Numbered from the stretch's first letter, positions 7,817 through 17,594 are shown. The stretch is DNA of 64,000 nucleotides from CAYMZZ01 sp044463125 (GCA_044463125.1 JBIQMS010000016.1:15756-79755); one strand, 5' to 3'. Translations and numbers: made by a program. Notes: a model not told the origin generated them from the letters alone.

Positions 7817-9277
7817 TTAATTATCCCACCATACGCGTGCATCCTGTGAGTTTTTCACACCACCTACTGTGTACTTATCAGCACCAGCGTCGGCGTTCAC
7901 CTTATTCAGGTTAAACTCATCGGGGCCATAAGGCAGTTTGCGCGGAATGGGCAGATCAGGAGTACCGGTTCCGGGTGCAGGCGTCAATGCAGGAACACCT
8001 GTCCTTCTCCAGTTGGCCCAACCCTGAGCGCCATCCGGGTAGAAAGCTACCCATTGCTGCGTTTGGATCTTGGTGAGCGCGTTGGTAGTAAGGTTGATAT
8101 TGGGCTGCGCAATGAAGGTAGCGAATGCGCCCGCGTCATATACACCCCACTGTTCCCAGCTACGCTGGATGCCGGTGGCATAAGCCGTAGCAGCAGTACC
8201 GGAAGCCCAGCCACGCTGAATGGCTTCAGCACGTGCCAGCCAGGTATGCGCGGAACCCAGAATAGTCAGCGGAGAATTAGGCTGGCGACGGTTGCTGGAA
8301 AATACCAGGGCCCAGTTGGGATTGCTGTTGGCAAAATCAACGGCATCGTCGCGTGTAAGGCCATAAGGGAAACCTACAGTGGAGGAACCATATACATTGG
8401 CACGAAGGTCGCCGTTGTTGTTCAGGTTATCACTGATGGTTTTGCTGAGCGCATAGTCGAAACGCTGAGTGATATTGTAATATTGATACAAGGGATGGTT
8501 GTAGATACCGCCGGGATAAACCAGGGTGAAATCATCAGCAGTGGTTTCCATAACACCGGCGGAATGACCGAGAGCGGAGCTAATTTCTGATTGAGCAGTT
8601 CCAGCATCTACCTTCGACATACGAAGGGCAATCTGCAAACGCAGGGAGTTGGCAAATTTTTTCCATTTGCTTACATCACCATTGTAAACGATATCGCCAC
8701 GGTATCCATCGCCACCATCAAACTGATCAACCGCTTCCTTCAATTCCTTGATCAGGTCGGCATATACCAGACTTTGTTCGTCATAAGCCAGGGCACCTTC
8801 CCCTTTCAGGGCTTCGAAATAAGGCAGATCCCCATAAGCATCCGTCAATACCCAATAGATATAGGCTTTCAGGATACGTGCTGTGGCAATCTGGTTGGCA
8901 TTGGAGCCGTTCACTGCGGCGGATGCGGCAGTTGCAGGATCAGAATTGGTGAGGATGATATTTTGCAGATCATACAAAGCACCGGTATAGTATCCACTCC
9001 AGTTAAGAGTGGGAGTGGCATAGCGGGATGCTTCGGTGTACTGCGTTTCAGACATATACTGCGAATATAAAGCCCCATTAATGGTAATACCATTTCCCCA
9101 TACATATCCCCCCATACCCGCAAGAGTATTTGTCAAAAGGGCGCCAGTATTAGGAGCGGTTGTTGCATTGGGGTTATTATTGGTATCCCCAAAGTCCTCA
9201 ATCTTCTCGCAAGCCGGGAGCACCGCCAATAGCGATCCTGCCAATAGGCTGTTTATGAATATTTTTCTCATTTTCAT
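7817..9277 (-). CDS. SusD/RagB family outer-membrane lipoprotein (SusD-like_2 type)
   Basis: 486 residues with a lipoprotein signal (SLLAVLPACEKIEDFGDTNNNPN; Cys after LPA). SusD proteins cap the SusC porin and deliver the ligand. The TPR-like helical scaffold is visible in DPATAASAAVNGSNANQIATARILKAYIYWVLTDAYGDLPYFEAL, and KWKKFANSLRLQIALRMSKVD is a hallmark stretch. The long disordered NNNPNATTAPNTGALL after the anchor and the overall pattern favour the SusD-like_2 branch. It lies 20 bases after the susC stop. No glycosidase or peptidase gene is in the operon, so the ligand is unknown. Confidence 0.93.
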   Translation of the reverse strand: MKMRKIFINSLLAGSLLAVLPACEKIEDFGDTNNNPNATTAPNTGALLTNTLAGMGGYVWGNGITINGALYSQYMSETQYTEASRYATPTLNWSGYYTGALYDLQNIILTNSDPATAASAAVNGSNANQIATARILKAYIYWVLTDAYGDLPYFEALKGEGALAYDEQSLVYADLIKELKEAVDQFDGGDGYRGDIVYNGDVSKWKKFANSLRLQIALRMSKVDAGTAQSEISSALGHSAGVMETTADDFTLVYPGGIYNHPLYQYYNITQRFDYALSKTISDNLNNNGDLRANVYGSSTVGFPYGLTRDDAVDFANSNPNWALVFSSNRRQPNSPLTILGSAHTWLARAEAIQRGWASGTAATAYATGIQRSWEQWGVYDAGAFATFIAQPNINLTTNALTKIQTQQWVAFYPDGAQGWANWRRTGVPALTPAPGTGTPDLPIPRKLPYGPDEFNLNKVNADAGADKYTVGGVKNSQDARVWWDN

Positions 9278-9297
9278 TTTTTCAAAGTTTACCGTGA

Positions 9298-12200
9298 TTA
9301 GAAGTTGAGTTTAAGATTGATACCCAGTGAACGTGTTCCGGGGAACTGTCCATCTTCACCCTGTACTCCTGAAATTTCAGAAGGATCAAAGTTTTTGGCA
9401 TCACGATAAATGATCCAGGGGTTACGGGCTACCACAGAAACGGTAGCTCCCTTGAAGGTTTTACCAATACCCAATTTTTGAACAGGTATCTGATAACCCA
9501 GGCTCATCTCACGCAGTTTTACGAATGACAGATCGTGGATAAAGGGTTCAGCAATCTGGTTGTTGTAGAACTGGTGCCAGTAATCCTGTGCATCTACATA
9601 CATGTCAACCACTGTCTGGCCATCTGCAGCAGCTACACCTACAACATGTACACCACCACCATCGGCAACGGCATCGCGTACGTTCATACCCTTGTCGTTA
9701 ACAGCAGCCGTAGCTTCCATCAGACCAGAGTAGTGACCCCAGCTTTCAGACAGGGAGAAGAATTTTCCTCCAAATTGATAATCGAGAGAGAAGTTCAAAA
9801 TGAAGTTCTTGTAAGTCATGGTATTTACCAAACCACCGGTTACTTTAGGCACAACAGAACCCCACTCCTTAAACTGATCACGAACATAGAATCCGTTGGC
9901 ATCCAGCAGGGGTACACCAGCCGCATTGCGGGCGATACCACCACCGATCAACTGACCCCAATCTTTGCCCAGTTTTTGGAAGGCACGAGCAAAACGGGTT
10001 CCAAATGCTCCACCAGACAAAAGAATTTCCGGCTGGTCTTCATAGATCGATACAACAGGATTGGCAATCAAATAACCAAAAGTTTTCACCACATCCCAGT
10101 TGAAATCCCTCCTGGCTATAATACGTGCATCCAAAATCACTTCAATACCTCTTCTCTCAACGCGTGAAGCGTTCACAACCTTGCTTGTAAAACCAGAAAC
10201 AGGTCCAACAGGAACACTGATGGGTGCCTTGTCGGTTACTTCGTCGTAATAAACAACGTTCAACCCAAGACGGTTTCTAAAGAATTTAAGATCCAAACCC
10301 GCCTCGAATGTGGTAATCAACGCACCTACTGTATTGGGATCAACCAATGTATTGGGCGTGCTCATCAGGAAGTTGCTATTCCATTGGTTGGGATTTACAC
10401 CATAAAGGAAGTTGTTTTCGTATGGTTGTAATGCCAGTGGTTTACGACCCCAGCTTCCAAATACTTTCCCAAAGCTTAACCATGGAATATCTTGCTTCGT
10501 AAACTCACTGAACACAAAGCTAGCTCCAAATGCGGGCGAAACAAGCGTGTTCTCGCCCTGGAACAGAGAAGAATAGGAGTCACTTCTTACCGCCCATGAA
10601 AGGCTTACAAAACGATCCCACTCAAATTCACCATTTGCAAAGAAAGAGCGTTGTCTTTCACGATTGCGGCCATTTCCAATCGCCGGTGTGGCCTTTGAAT
10701 TGGAGATTGCGTATAGGTCAGGAACATTAAGACCGTTAACCGTAGCCATTGTAACGCTGCGACCATCAATGTGCAACCAGTTAGCACCGGCATTTGCTGT
10801 AATCTCCAGCTTGTCGAAGAATTTTTGGTTGTAACTGGCCAGGAACTCATAGTTCATTTCATTCGACCTCGTATTTCCTGTTGAATAGCCAGCCAATACA
10901 CCGGTCTGGAGGGCACTTGCTTCAAGCATAGACGGTGTGATGAATTCATAATTCGACACAAGCTGATTCTTACGAATTGTTCCCTTCAACCGAATATTAT
11001 TGTTCAACTTATATACCAGATAAGCATCGCCAAAAAGACGATCACGACGCTGAACATTGTCGATTTGGTCAAACCATGTATAGAAATTATACCAATAGTT
11101 GGCTCTGTACATTGTATTAGGATTACCAGCATCCGGGTTTGTACGGAAGTTCCAGGTAGCCATGGTACCCAAAGGCGTGCGCAGACCACGCAACTCTTTC
11201 ATGATATTCATGTCGAGGTTGCGGTGGAACCACTGGTTCATACCGCCCGCAGACTGGTTGGCATAGCCATCATCAAATGACCCATCAATCTTTTGGTTAG
11301 TGAAAGTAAAATTGGTACCCGCAGAGAAGTGGGCATTGAGGTCAATATTAATCGAGCCTGTCAATGTATGCCTAATCATTTGAGTGTTAGGCAGCAAACC
11401 TTTCACCGAATTATTAGTATAGCTCAGGCGGGTATTATAACCAGCGCCAGATTTAGTGAAGGCCACATTTGTGGTATTGGTGATACCGGTTTCCCAGAAA
11501 TCACGCATATTGTCTTTTTGTGGAACCAGTGCTGCAGTCTGTCCATAACGGCTATGACCGGGAATCCATGCATACCAGGGAACATATTCCTGGCCTACCA
11601 TGCGGGGACCCCAGGAGGCATCATCTGTATAATCCTGGAAGAATTTTCCATCAAGCGGTTGCCATTCAGCAGGCATGCTGGCATTCCAGTTAAACTGCTT
11701 TAATTGGCGAAGCGAACCACCCGCATAAATATTTTGGTATTTAGGCAAAACATATACCCTGTCAAAAGTAACACCCTGATTTACTTCGATACCTGCAGTG
11801 CCTGCCATGCCGCTCTTTTTGGTATTGATCACAATTGCGCCATTTACAGCGCGACCACCGAACAGGGCAGTAGCATTTGCACCTTTCAAAACTGTTACAT
11901 CGGCCACATCATCGGGGTTAATGTCAAATGCACCCGCAGCAATGATAGTACCGTCAACCACATACAAAGGATCAGTATCACCTAAACCCTGTCCACCACG
12001 GATCCGGAAAGAACCCTGGCTATTGAGTTTGATGGGCGACTGACCGCGGAACTGCGTACCGGCCACTTTACCGGCCAGTGCATTGTTCAGGTTGGTCTGG
12101 GGTATCAGTTTCATTTTTTCGGCATCAATTACCTGGGCACTATAAGGAGTAACCCGGGCAGCTTTTTTGATACCAAAGGCGGTGGTTACAACCACTTCTT

Positions 12201-12498
12201 TCAGCTCATCCCCTTTTTGTTCAAGTGTAATACTGGCGACGTTGCCAGATGGTTTCATGGTAGCTTCTTCAAAGCCAACAGCAGAGATTGTAAGGCTGGA
12301 GCCTTCCTTGATACGAATAGAAAAGGAACCATTGGCGTCGGCAGTAGCCGCGTTATTGGTTCCTGTTTCCAAAACGGTGGCAAATGGAATGGGAGCGCCA
12401 TTCGCGTCCCTAACCGTTCCTGTCACCGTTCTTTGTTGTGCAAATGCCAATGCATTAAATAGCATCAGCACTGCAAGCAGTGATGCGAGTTTTCTCAT
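9298..12498 (-). CDS. SusC/RagA family TonB-linked outer-membrane receptor
   Basis: 1066 residues: signal peptide (MRKLASLLAVLMLFNALAFA), a CarboxypepD-reg-like domain (about 22-95; TVTGTVRDANGAPIPFATVL), a short linker, a TonB plug (about 105-225; ALAGKVAGTQFRG, SFRIRGGQGLGDTDPLYVVD, GANATALFGGRAVNGAIVI) and a long 22-strand barrel ending LGINLKLNF with the C-terminal aromatic residue of outer-membrane barrels. It imports a ligand through the outer membrane using TonB energy, paired with the SusD next door. It is first in the three-gene operon; the 166 bases upstream show no convincing TAnnTTTG box. Confidence 0.95.
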   Translation of the reverse strand: MRKLASLLAVLMLFNALAFAQQRTVTGTVRDANGAPIPFATVLETGTNNAATADANGSFSIRIKEGSSLTISAVGFEEATMKPSGNVASITLEQKGDELKEVVVTTAFGIKKAARVTPYSAQVIDAEKMKLIPQTNLNNALAGKVAGTQFRGQSPIKLNSQGSFRIRGGQGLGDTDPLYVVDGTIIAAGAFDINPDDVADVTVLKGANATALFGGRAVNGAIVINTKKSGMAGTAGIEVNQGVTFDRVYVLPKYQNIYAGGSLRQLKQFNWNASMPAEWQPLDGKFFQDYTDDASWGPRMVGQEYVPWYAWIPGHSRYGQTAALVPQKDNMRDFWETGITNTTNVAFTKSGAGYNTRLSYTNNSVKGLLPNTQMIRHTLTGSINIDLNAHFSAGTNFTFTNQKIDGSFDDGYANQSAGGMNQWFHRNLDMNIMKELRGLRTPLGTMATWNFRTNPDAGNPNTMYRANYWYNFYTWFDQIDNVQRRDRLFGDAYLVYKLNNNIRLKGTIRKNQLVSNYEFITPSMLEASALQTGVLAGYSTGNTRSNEMNYEFLASYNQKFFDKLEITANAGANWLHIDGRSVTMATVNGLNVPDLYAISNSKATPAIGNGRNRERQRSFFANGEFEWDRFVSLSWAVRSDSYSSLFQGENTLVSPAFGASFVFSEFTKQDIPWLSFGKVFGSWGRKPLALQPYENNFLYGVNPNQWNSNFLMSTPNTLVDPNTVGALITTFEAGLDLKFFRNRLGLNVVYYDEVTDKAPISVPVGPVSGFTSKVVNASRVERRGIEVILDARIIARRDFNWDVVKTFGYLIANPVVSIYEDQPEILLSGGAFGTRFARAFQKLGKDWGQLIGGGIARNAAGVPLLDANGFYVRDQFKEWGSVVPKVTGGLVNTMTYKNFILNFSLDYQFGGKFFSLSESWGHYSGLMEATAAVNDKGMNVRDAVADGGGVHVVGVAAADGQTVVDMYVDAQDYWHQFYNNQIAEPFIHDLSFVKLREMSLGYQIPVQKLGIGKTFKGATVSVVARNPWIIYRDAKNFDPSEISGVQGEDGQFPGTRSLGINLKLNF

Positions 12499-12664
12499 GT
12501 GAACGTCAATTTTAGATTAAAACGAATTGATTGTCAGTGAAATCCGTCCTTTTCACTGATAAGGCTACCAATAGGAGACAGCCCCATCTTTAAAAATGCT
12601 GCGGCAATGTAAAGATTTTTTTAACAAATCCTTATTGCCACTCGTAAAAATTTGTTTGCTGATT

Positions 12665-14677
12665 TTATAACATCCACCTTATTTGCAACCGAAGTTCAGA
12701 AAGGCTCGCACTACCCTCCCCGCTTTCGCCAATTCTGTCGTTTTTTCCAGCAAGATTATGCGTTTGCGCCCACTTTAACCATACCGTAGCCTGCTTTAAC
12801 AGCTTATATCTGATTAATAAATAATACCGCAAACCCTTCCCATAAAACGCTGGTAATGAGGTATAATAGAGCAGATCCCGCTCATAGGCGTATAGCCGGG
12901 TGGCATAGTTGGCGGTGTTAAAAAACTGAATCCTGCCACTTACACTGATAGCCGATAGTGATGGCTGGAATATCCCTTCCAGGTAATATAAACTGCCTGC
13001 CAAAGGAAGGCTGCCCGGTACCCTGCTTTGTTTCCATTCCAATCGCTGGCGAAGCTCCCATCCACCGCTCATCCCAATTCGCTGCTGAAAGCGTAACCCG
13101 CTTGTTTGCAGCTCACTACCATCCGTTCGTAGATCTACGGAATGCATTTGCGACCAGGCATTGCGCCAGCGAAATGAATACTCCATTGACCGGCTGAGCC
13201 GGTGCGTTAGCAACACCTGGTAGTCACCTGCCCGGTGAGGCGCATCAGTGGAAAATCGAATCCAGGGAAAAAAATAATGATCCCCAAATGCCTGCAACCG
13301 CCATTTTGCGGAAGGCCGCCAATCGAGGGACATATAAAGTCCCCGCTCATTCCCTGGCTGGGTATTACTGGTAAATGCATCACCGTATAAAGCTTTATAA
13401 GGCACAGACAGGTTTCTATAAACGATAGCCAAATCCAACTGCGATGAAAGGCTGGTTAAAATTCCTGAACTCATCGCGGTATTCCCCCTCGCATCCATCG
13501 CCCATTCCCCATACCAATGGATATTGCGCCAGGTATAAGCCCAATCCAGGCTGCTATTCCACCAGCGCTTTCCCCGAATGGCAAAATAATTATCAGGCCT
13601 TTCTGCCGGAAGCAGCGGCGCTGAAAATTGATGCGCAATAGCATTCAAGGATAAGCGCAACCGAGGCATGTTGTAGCGAACAACCACTCCCGCACTACCT
13701 TGTCCGATCCGGTTCTTGCCATTTTGCTCCGATGCCGTTTGATGAATACCCGATGTTCGAAAAGAAGAAAAAGAAAGCAGGTTACCACTACTATCCTCCT
13801 GCACCGAGGCGCTCAGTCGTCGATGCGATACAAAAGCTGTAAGCTCCCAACGGCGCTGTTTAAGCTGCATGGCGAATCCGCGGAAGAAACGAAATTCACC
13901 TGCCGACTGATAGGGACTCAATACGGCGGATTGGCGTTTGACCGTGGCAATATCGGCCGATTTGCCAAAAGCCATTCTTTGCCATTGAATAAGGCCCTGA
14001 CCCATATTGATGCTGTAATCACCAATGGCGATGGCCGATACCAGGCCCGGCTTTCGTATAAAAAAGTGAGCGGAATAAAAATCAAAACCCGCTTTTTGAA
14101 CAGGACCGAAGAATGGTTCACCGATGTCCTTGTCGGCAACAATACCATACTGCAGGCGGTCGCGATAAGCATATCGGTAACGGATCATACTGGTGAATGG
14201 CTGTTTCATGCGCTCTTCTCCCTTTCGGATACGGATGCCGGTGCGCAACAACAGGCTTCGCTCACCATCGCGCCATTGCTTCTCCCGCGTCATTTGCGCC
14301 TTCCAGCTTTCTTCCACCAACACAAAAGGCATCACCAAACGAATAAGCTCAGGCGACCAGCCAGGTATTGCCTGCAGTTCATAAATGTGCAACAGCTCCC
14401 CAAACAGGTGGCGATGCAACAGCAGTTGTTGAATGCAAAAAGCGGAAAGCCCGGGAATATTTTCCAACTGCGCTGCATCCGCCTGGTTGAGATTGATTCT
14501 TTGCCGGCTACTGTTTTCCCATTGAAGCAGGAGTGCATCGTCCTCCAAATTAATTTCTTCCTGTTGCAGTAACTCATCCCAGGGAAGCTCTGCGACAGGG
14601 GGATCCTGAGCTATTGTTGCTAACAACAATAGATTAAAAACAATAAAAAGCAGAATATATTTATTGCTGAAAAGCAC
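12665..14677 (-). CDS. Helix-hairpin-helix (ComEA-like) protein with predicted outer-membrane barrel
   Basis: 670 residues. After a signal peptide (YILLFIVFNLLLLATIAQ) comes an acidic linker and a ComEA-type HhH region (about 58-115: RINLNQADAAQLENIPGL ... LQAIPGWSPELI), a fold that binds DNA backbone in competence protein ComEA. The remaining 500 residues are alternating amphipathic strands rich in Trp, Tyr and Arg (GDYSINMGQGLIQWQRM, LYMSLDWRPSAKWRLQAFG), ending LRLQIRWML, which looks like an outer-membrane beta-barrel. Proteins with this layout recur in Bacteroidota without assigned function. It starts 17 bases after the upstream envelope gene, so the two are probably one transcript. Confidence 0.8.
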   Translation of the reverse strand: MLFSNKYILLFIVFNLLLLATIAQDPPVAELPWDELLQQEEINLEDDALLLQWENSSRQRINLNQADAAQLENIPGLSAFCIQQLLLHRHLFGELLHIYELQAIPGWSPELIRLVMPFVLVEESWKAQMTREKQWRDGERSLLLRTGIRIRKGEERMKQPFTSMIRYRYAYRDRLQYGIVADKDIGEPFFGPVQKAGFDFYSAHFFIRKPGLVSAIAIGDYSINMGQGLIQWQRMAFGKSADIATVKRQSAVLSPYQSAGEFRFFRGFAMQLKQRRWELTAFVSHRRLSASVQEDSSGNLLSFSSFRTSGIHQTASEQNGKNRIGQGSAGVVVRYNMPRLRLSLNAIAHQFSAPLLPAERPDNYFAIRGKRWWNSSLDWAYTWRNIHWYGEWAMDARGNTAMSSGILTSLSSQLDLAIVYRNLSVPYKALYGDAFTSNTQPGNERGLYMSLDWRPSAKWRLQAFGDHYFFPWIRFSTDAPHRAGDYQVLLTHRLSRSMEYSFRWRNAWSQMHSVDLRTDGSELQTSGLRFQQRIGMSGGWELRQRLEWKQSRVPGSLPLAGSLYYLEGIFQPSLSAISVSGRIQFFNTANYATRLYAYERDLLYYTSLPAFYGKGLRYYLLIRYKLLKQATVWLKWAQTHNLAGKNDRIGESGEGSASLSELRLQIRWML

Positions 14678-14694
14678 ATCAATGACGCTTATTC

Positions 14695-15561
14695 TTATTC
14701 TATATTTTCACTCTTTTCTGCCAGGGCTGCTTTTTCCCAGCGCAAAGCCATACCGGGATATCCACCCAGGTAGGAATGCAACCCCATCCATACTTCGAAA
14801 CGGATGGCCCCCCACTGATAGCCCAGGCCAAAAAAGTAGCCGGGTGGGCCGGTACTCATGCCCAGCCGAACGGAAACTTTGGGGTCGGGTTGGTACCGTA
14901 GCGCAATTCCGGGTTGCGCAGGCTCTCTTCCGGGAAGATGGAGGATCAGCAGTCCCAGTAAACTGCGGCTAAAACGATAAAAGCAGCCCGCACGAAAATC
15001 CTGTGGCCACCAGCTTTGTTGAATACTGCTGCCTTTTCTGGATGAAAAACCCAGTAGGGAACTGCTGAATGCCAGGTCCGGGATGGGTTTCCATAAAATG
15101 GCCAATTCATATCCCGGCGTAGCCTGTTGCGGATAACCGGTTGTCCGCATCTGCTGAAACTTGAATCCCAGCCCCGCATACCAGGCCTTTTGAAGCCGAA
15201 GCGCATAGCTGATGCCGAATAGGTAGCTACGAAAACTCTCCAGCCTTTCATATCCCAAATCGAAGCGAAAAGCGCCAGAAGAAACAGGCAGGGCAATGCT
15301 TGCATTGACCTGTTTCCAGGCTTTAATACCAAATGGTTGCTGTGCTATCAGAAAAAATTGGGGAGTGAGGACTCCGCCGTTCGTAGCCACGCTGGCTGCG
15401 CCCGAAACGATAGCCCCCCTCTCCCCATCGTAGGCATCAGGCTGAAAAATCAGGTTCGCTGTTGACACATTTTCCCGCTGCGCTTCAGCCGGATTCATTC
15501 CGGCAACAAGGCTCACCATCATCCATGCCCCCAATGCCCTACAAATCAAACCGCACATCAT
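14695..15561 (-). CDS. Predicted outer-membrane beta-barrel protein, function unknown
   Basis: 288 residues from MMCGLICRALGAWMMVSLVAG at 15561. An upstream in-frame start at 15618 would put a charged stretch before the signal peptide, so it is not used. After cleavage near EAQ, the chain is a series of short amphipathic strands (NASIALPVSSGAFRFDLGYE, WYAGLGFKFQQM, IRFEVWMGLHSYLGG) with many Gly and aromatic residues, as in small barrels. It resembles PorP/SprF-type or PorV-type barrels in style, but I cannot assign a family. It leads a two-gene unit with the HhH-barrel protein. Confidence 0.7.
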   Translation of the reverse strand: MMCGLICRALGAWMMVSLVAGMNPAEAQRENVSTANLIFQPDAYDGERGAIVSGAASVATNGGVLTPQFFLIAQQPFGIKAWKQVNASIALPVSSGAFRFDLGYERLESFRSYLFGISYALRLQKAWYAGLGFKFQQMRTTGYPQQATPGYELAILWKPIPDLAFSSSLLGFSSRKGSSIQQSWWPQDFRAGCFYRFSRSLLGLLILHLPGREPAQPGIALRYQPDPKVSVRLGMSTGPPGYFFGLGYQWGAIRFEVWMGLHSYLGGYPGMALRWEKAALAEKSENIE

Positions 15562-15659
15562 GATGTAAAGATGTACCCCAGGCAACCCTGTTTCCAAGGG
15601 AAAAAAACAGAAATTCAATGAGGATTTGACCGGGAAGAAAGGAGGATTTTCGGGAACAG

Positions 15660-15838
15660 CGTGAGACGTGAATCGTGAGGCGTGAGGCGTGAGCGTGAAT
15701 CTGATCCTTCGGAGGCCACCAAATACCCGTTCCTACGGAGCGGTCTTGCGATTGACGATTGACGCCTCACGTCTCACGCCTCACGATTCTCACGCCTCAC
15801 GATTCTCACGCCTCACGATTCTCACGCCTCACGATTCA
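15660..15838. repeat. CGTGANN-heptad inverted repeat with CCTACGGAGCG core, filling the gap before folD
   Basis: The left arm (15660-15702) is CGTGAGA/CGTGAAT/CGTGAGG words in 7-base register. The core (about 15703-15752) reads CTTCGGAGGCCACCAAATA then CCCGTTCCTACGGAGCGGTC. The right arm (15753-15838) is the inverse, ending in several copies of the 16-base word TCACGCCTCACGATTC. It fills most of the 306-base gap between divergent genes; no gene is seen in it. Related cores occur at 17475-17510 and three times at 23961-24147. Confidence 0.85.
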
Positions 15839-15856
15839 GGACTTAAAACTTTGTAG

Positions 15857-15864
15857 TAGCTTTG
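15857..15864 (+). promoter_or_regulatory. TAGCTTTG -7 box immediately before folD (leaderless start)
   Basis: TAGCTTTG fits TAnnTTTG and is followed by CGC and the ATG at 15868. Transcription from this box would start at or next to the A of the ATG, so the mRNA is predicted to be leaderless. This also argues against the in-frame TTG at 15862, which lies inside the box. Confidence 0.6.
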
Positions 15865-15867
15865 CGC

Positions 15868-16746
15868 ATGCAAATTTTAGATGGGAAAAAAGCCGCGCAG
15901 GCTATCAAAGATGAGTTGCGCATTGAAGTAGCACAAAGAGCCAACGAAGGAAAAAAAATACCCCACCTGGCGGCTGTGCTGGTGGGCAATAATGGCGCAA
16001 GCGAAACCTATGTGGGCGCTAAAGTGAAAGCCTGTGATGAAACGGGGTTCCGCTCAACCCTGATCCGGCTCGAAGAAGAAACTTCCGAGTTCAAACTGCT
16101 CGAAGTAATTGAAGAGTTGAACCAGGATAATGATGTGGACGGAATCCTGGTGCAACTGCCCCTGCCCAAACATATCAGCGACAAGAAAGTGATCAACGCC
16201 ATTGACCCCGATAAGGATGTGGATGGTTTTCACCCGATGAGTGTGGGTAAGATGGTAGAAGGATTACCCAGCTATATACCCGCCACGCCTTACGGTATTA
16301 TGTTGCTGCTCGATCATTATAAAATAGATACGAAAGGAAAGCATGCGGTGGTGATTGGCCGTAGCAATATCGTGGGTCGCCCCATGAGTATTTTGCTGAG
16401 CGGGAATTCGAACCCCGGTAATTGTACGGTGACCATTTGCCACTCGCAAACAAAGGATCTGGCCGGGCATTGCCGGCAGGCGGATATCATCGTGGCCGCA
16501 CTCGGGATTCCGGAATTTGTGAAAGCCGATATGGTGAAAGAAGGGGCGGTGGTGATCGATGTAGGCATCACCCGTGTACCCGATGCCAGCCGTAAATCAG
16601 GGTTCCGCCTCAAGGGCGACGTGGAATACGACCAGGTTGCATCCCGCTGTTCCTGGATTACCCCGGTTCCCGGAGGCGTGGGTCCCATGACCATTGCCGC
16701 ACTGATGAAGAATACGTACCGGTCATGTCTGGAAAGACATGGATAA
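15868..16746 (+). CDS. folD: Bifunctional methylene-THF dehydrogenase / methenyl-THF cyclohydrolase
   Basis: Interconverts 5,10-methylene-THF, 5,10-methenyl-THF and 10-formyl-THF with NADP. 292 residues from ATG 15868. Key features are the catalytic Tyr-x3-Lys in ETYVGAKVKAC, the substrate loop DGILVQLPLPKHI, PATPYGIM, the Rossmann loop VVIGRSNIVGRPMSILL, and the C-terminal ITPVPGGVGPMTIAALM. queE follows after 19 bases, so they are likely co-transcribed. The 10-formyl-THF it makes is also the donor for the N-formyltransferase at 42443-43384. Confidence 0.97.
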   Translation: MQILDGKKAAQAIKDELRIEVAQRANEGKKIPHLAAVLVGNNGASETYVGAKVKACDETGFRSTLIRLEEETSEFKLLEVIEELNQDNDVDGILVQLPLPKHISDKKVINAIDPDKDVDGFHPMSVGKMVEGLPSYIPATPYGIMLLLDHYKIDTKGKHAVVIGRSNIVGRPMSILLSGNSNPGNCTVTICHSQTKDLAGHCRQADIIVAALGIPEFVKADMVKEGAVVIDVGITRVPDASRKSGFRLKGDVEYDQVASRCSWITPVPGGVGPMTIAALMKNTYRSCLERHG

Positions 16747-16765
16747 ATAGAGGAGTTTTAAGAAG

Positions 16766-17413
16766 ATGAACAGCGAAAACAAAACGAGTCACCCTCTAAC
16801 CCAAACCGATAATGGCCGGGCCTTACCGGTGATGGAACATTTCTACACCCTTCAGGGAGAAGGTTACCACCAGGGAAGGGCCGCCTATTTTGTACGATTG
16901 GGAGGATGTGATGTAGGCTGTGTTTGGTGCGACGTAAAAGATAGCTGGGATGCCGGCCGGCACCCGGTAATGACGATAGAGCAGATTCTCCATGAGATTC
17001 AGGCCACTCCGGCAAAAATTGTGGTAATCACGGGCGGCGAACCCCTGATGCATCCGCTGGGACCCCTAACCGAAGCCCTGCAGGCCGCGGGTCTGCAAAC
17101 GCATATTGAAACCTCGGGCGCACACCCGCTCAGCGGCCAATGGGACTGGATCTGCCTTTCCCCCAAAAAATTCAAAGCACCCCTTCCCGAAATACTGCCA
17201 TTGGCCAATGAATTAAAGGTTGTTGTATTCAACAAGTCGGATTTCGACTGGGCGGAGAAACATGCCTCACTGGTATCCCCAAAATGCCGGCTATACCTGC
17301 AACCCGAATGGGACCGCGCGGCGCAGATAACGCCGTTTATTGTGGATTACATTAAAGCCCATCCTGAATGGGAGTTGAGTTTGCAGGTGCATAAGTATAT
17401 TCAGGTACCTTGA
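16766..17413 (+). CDS. queE: 7-carboxy-7-deazaguanine synthase (radical SAM)
   Basis: Radical-SAM enzyme that contracts 6-carboxytetrahydropterin to 7-carboxy-7-deazaguanine, the committed step to queuosine. 215 residues. The 4Fe-4S motif is the compact form GGCDVGCVWCD (Cys-x3-Cys-x2-Cys), preceded by the QueE opening MEHFYTLQGEGYHQGRAAYFVRL and followed by the SAM-contacting VITGGEPLMHPLG. The other queuosine genes are not in this window. Its stop TGA (17411-17413) abuts the next heptad repeat. Confidence 0.95.
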   Translation: MNSENKTSHPLTQTDNGRALPVMEHFYTLQGEGYHQGRAAYFVRLGGCDVGCVWCDVKDSWDAGRHPVMTIEQILHEIQATPAKIVVITGGEPLMHPLGPLTEALQAAGLQTHIETSGAHPLSGQWDWICLSPKKFKAPLPEILPLANELKVVVFNKSDFDWAEKHASLVSPKCRLYLQPEWDRAAQITPFIVDYIKAHPEWELSLQVHKYIQVP

Positions 17414-17590
17414 ATCGTGAGGCGTGAGGCGTGAGGCGTGAGCGTGAGGCGTGAATCGTGAGACGTGAATCTGCGCCTTCGGAGGCCAATAAATACCCGT
17501 TCCCTTAAAGCAGTCTCACGATTCACGATTGACGATTCACGTCTCACGCCTCACGCCTCACGATTCACGTCTCACGATTCACGCTTCTCG
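17411..17590. repeat. CGTGANN-heptad inverted repeat between convergent queE and the A2M gene
   Basis: The left arm begins at the queE stop and repeats CGTGAGG/CGTGAAT/CGTGAGA words. The core includes GCCTTCGGAGGCC and AATAAATACCCGTTCC. The right arm (about 17508-17583) is the inverse, CACGATT/CACGTCT/CACGCCT words. It ends about 10 bases before the stop codon (TAA, complement 17595-17597) of the convergent A2M gene and could serve as a bidirectional terminator. Confidence 0.85.
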
Positions 17591-17594
17591 TACA

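Noticed and set aside
13700..14572. 290-codon plus-strand frame opposite the HhH-barrel gene
   Set aside because: It is antisense to a coherent envelope protein with signal peptide and HhH domain; the translated frame has no domain or compositional sense.
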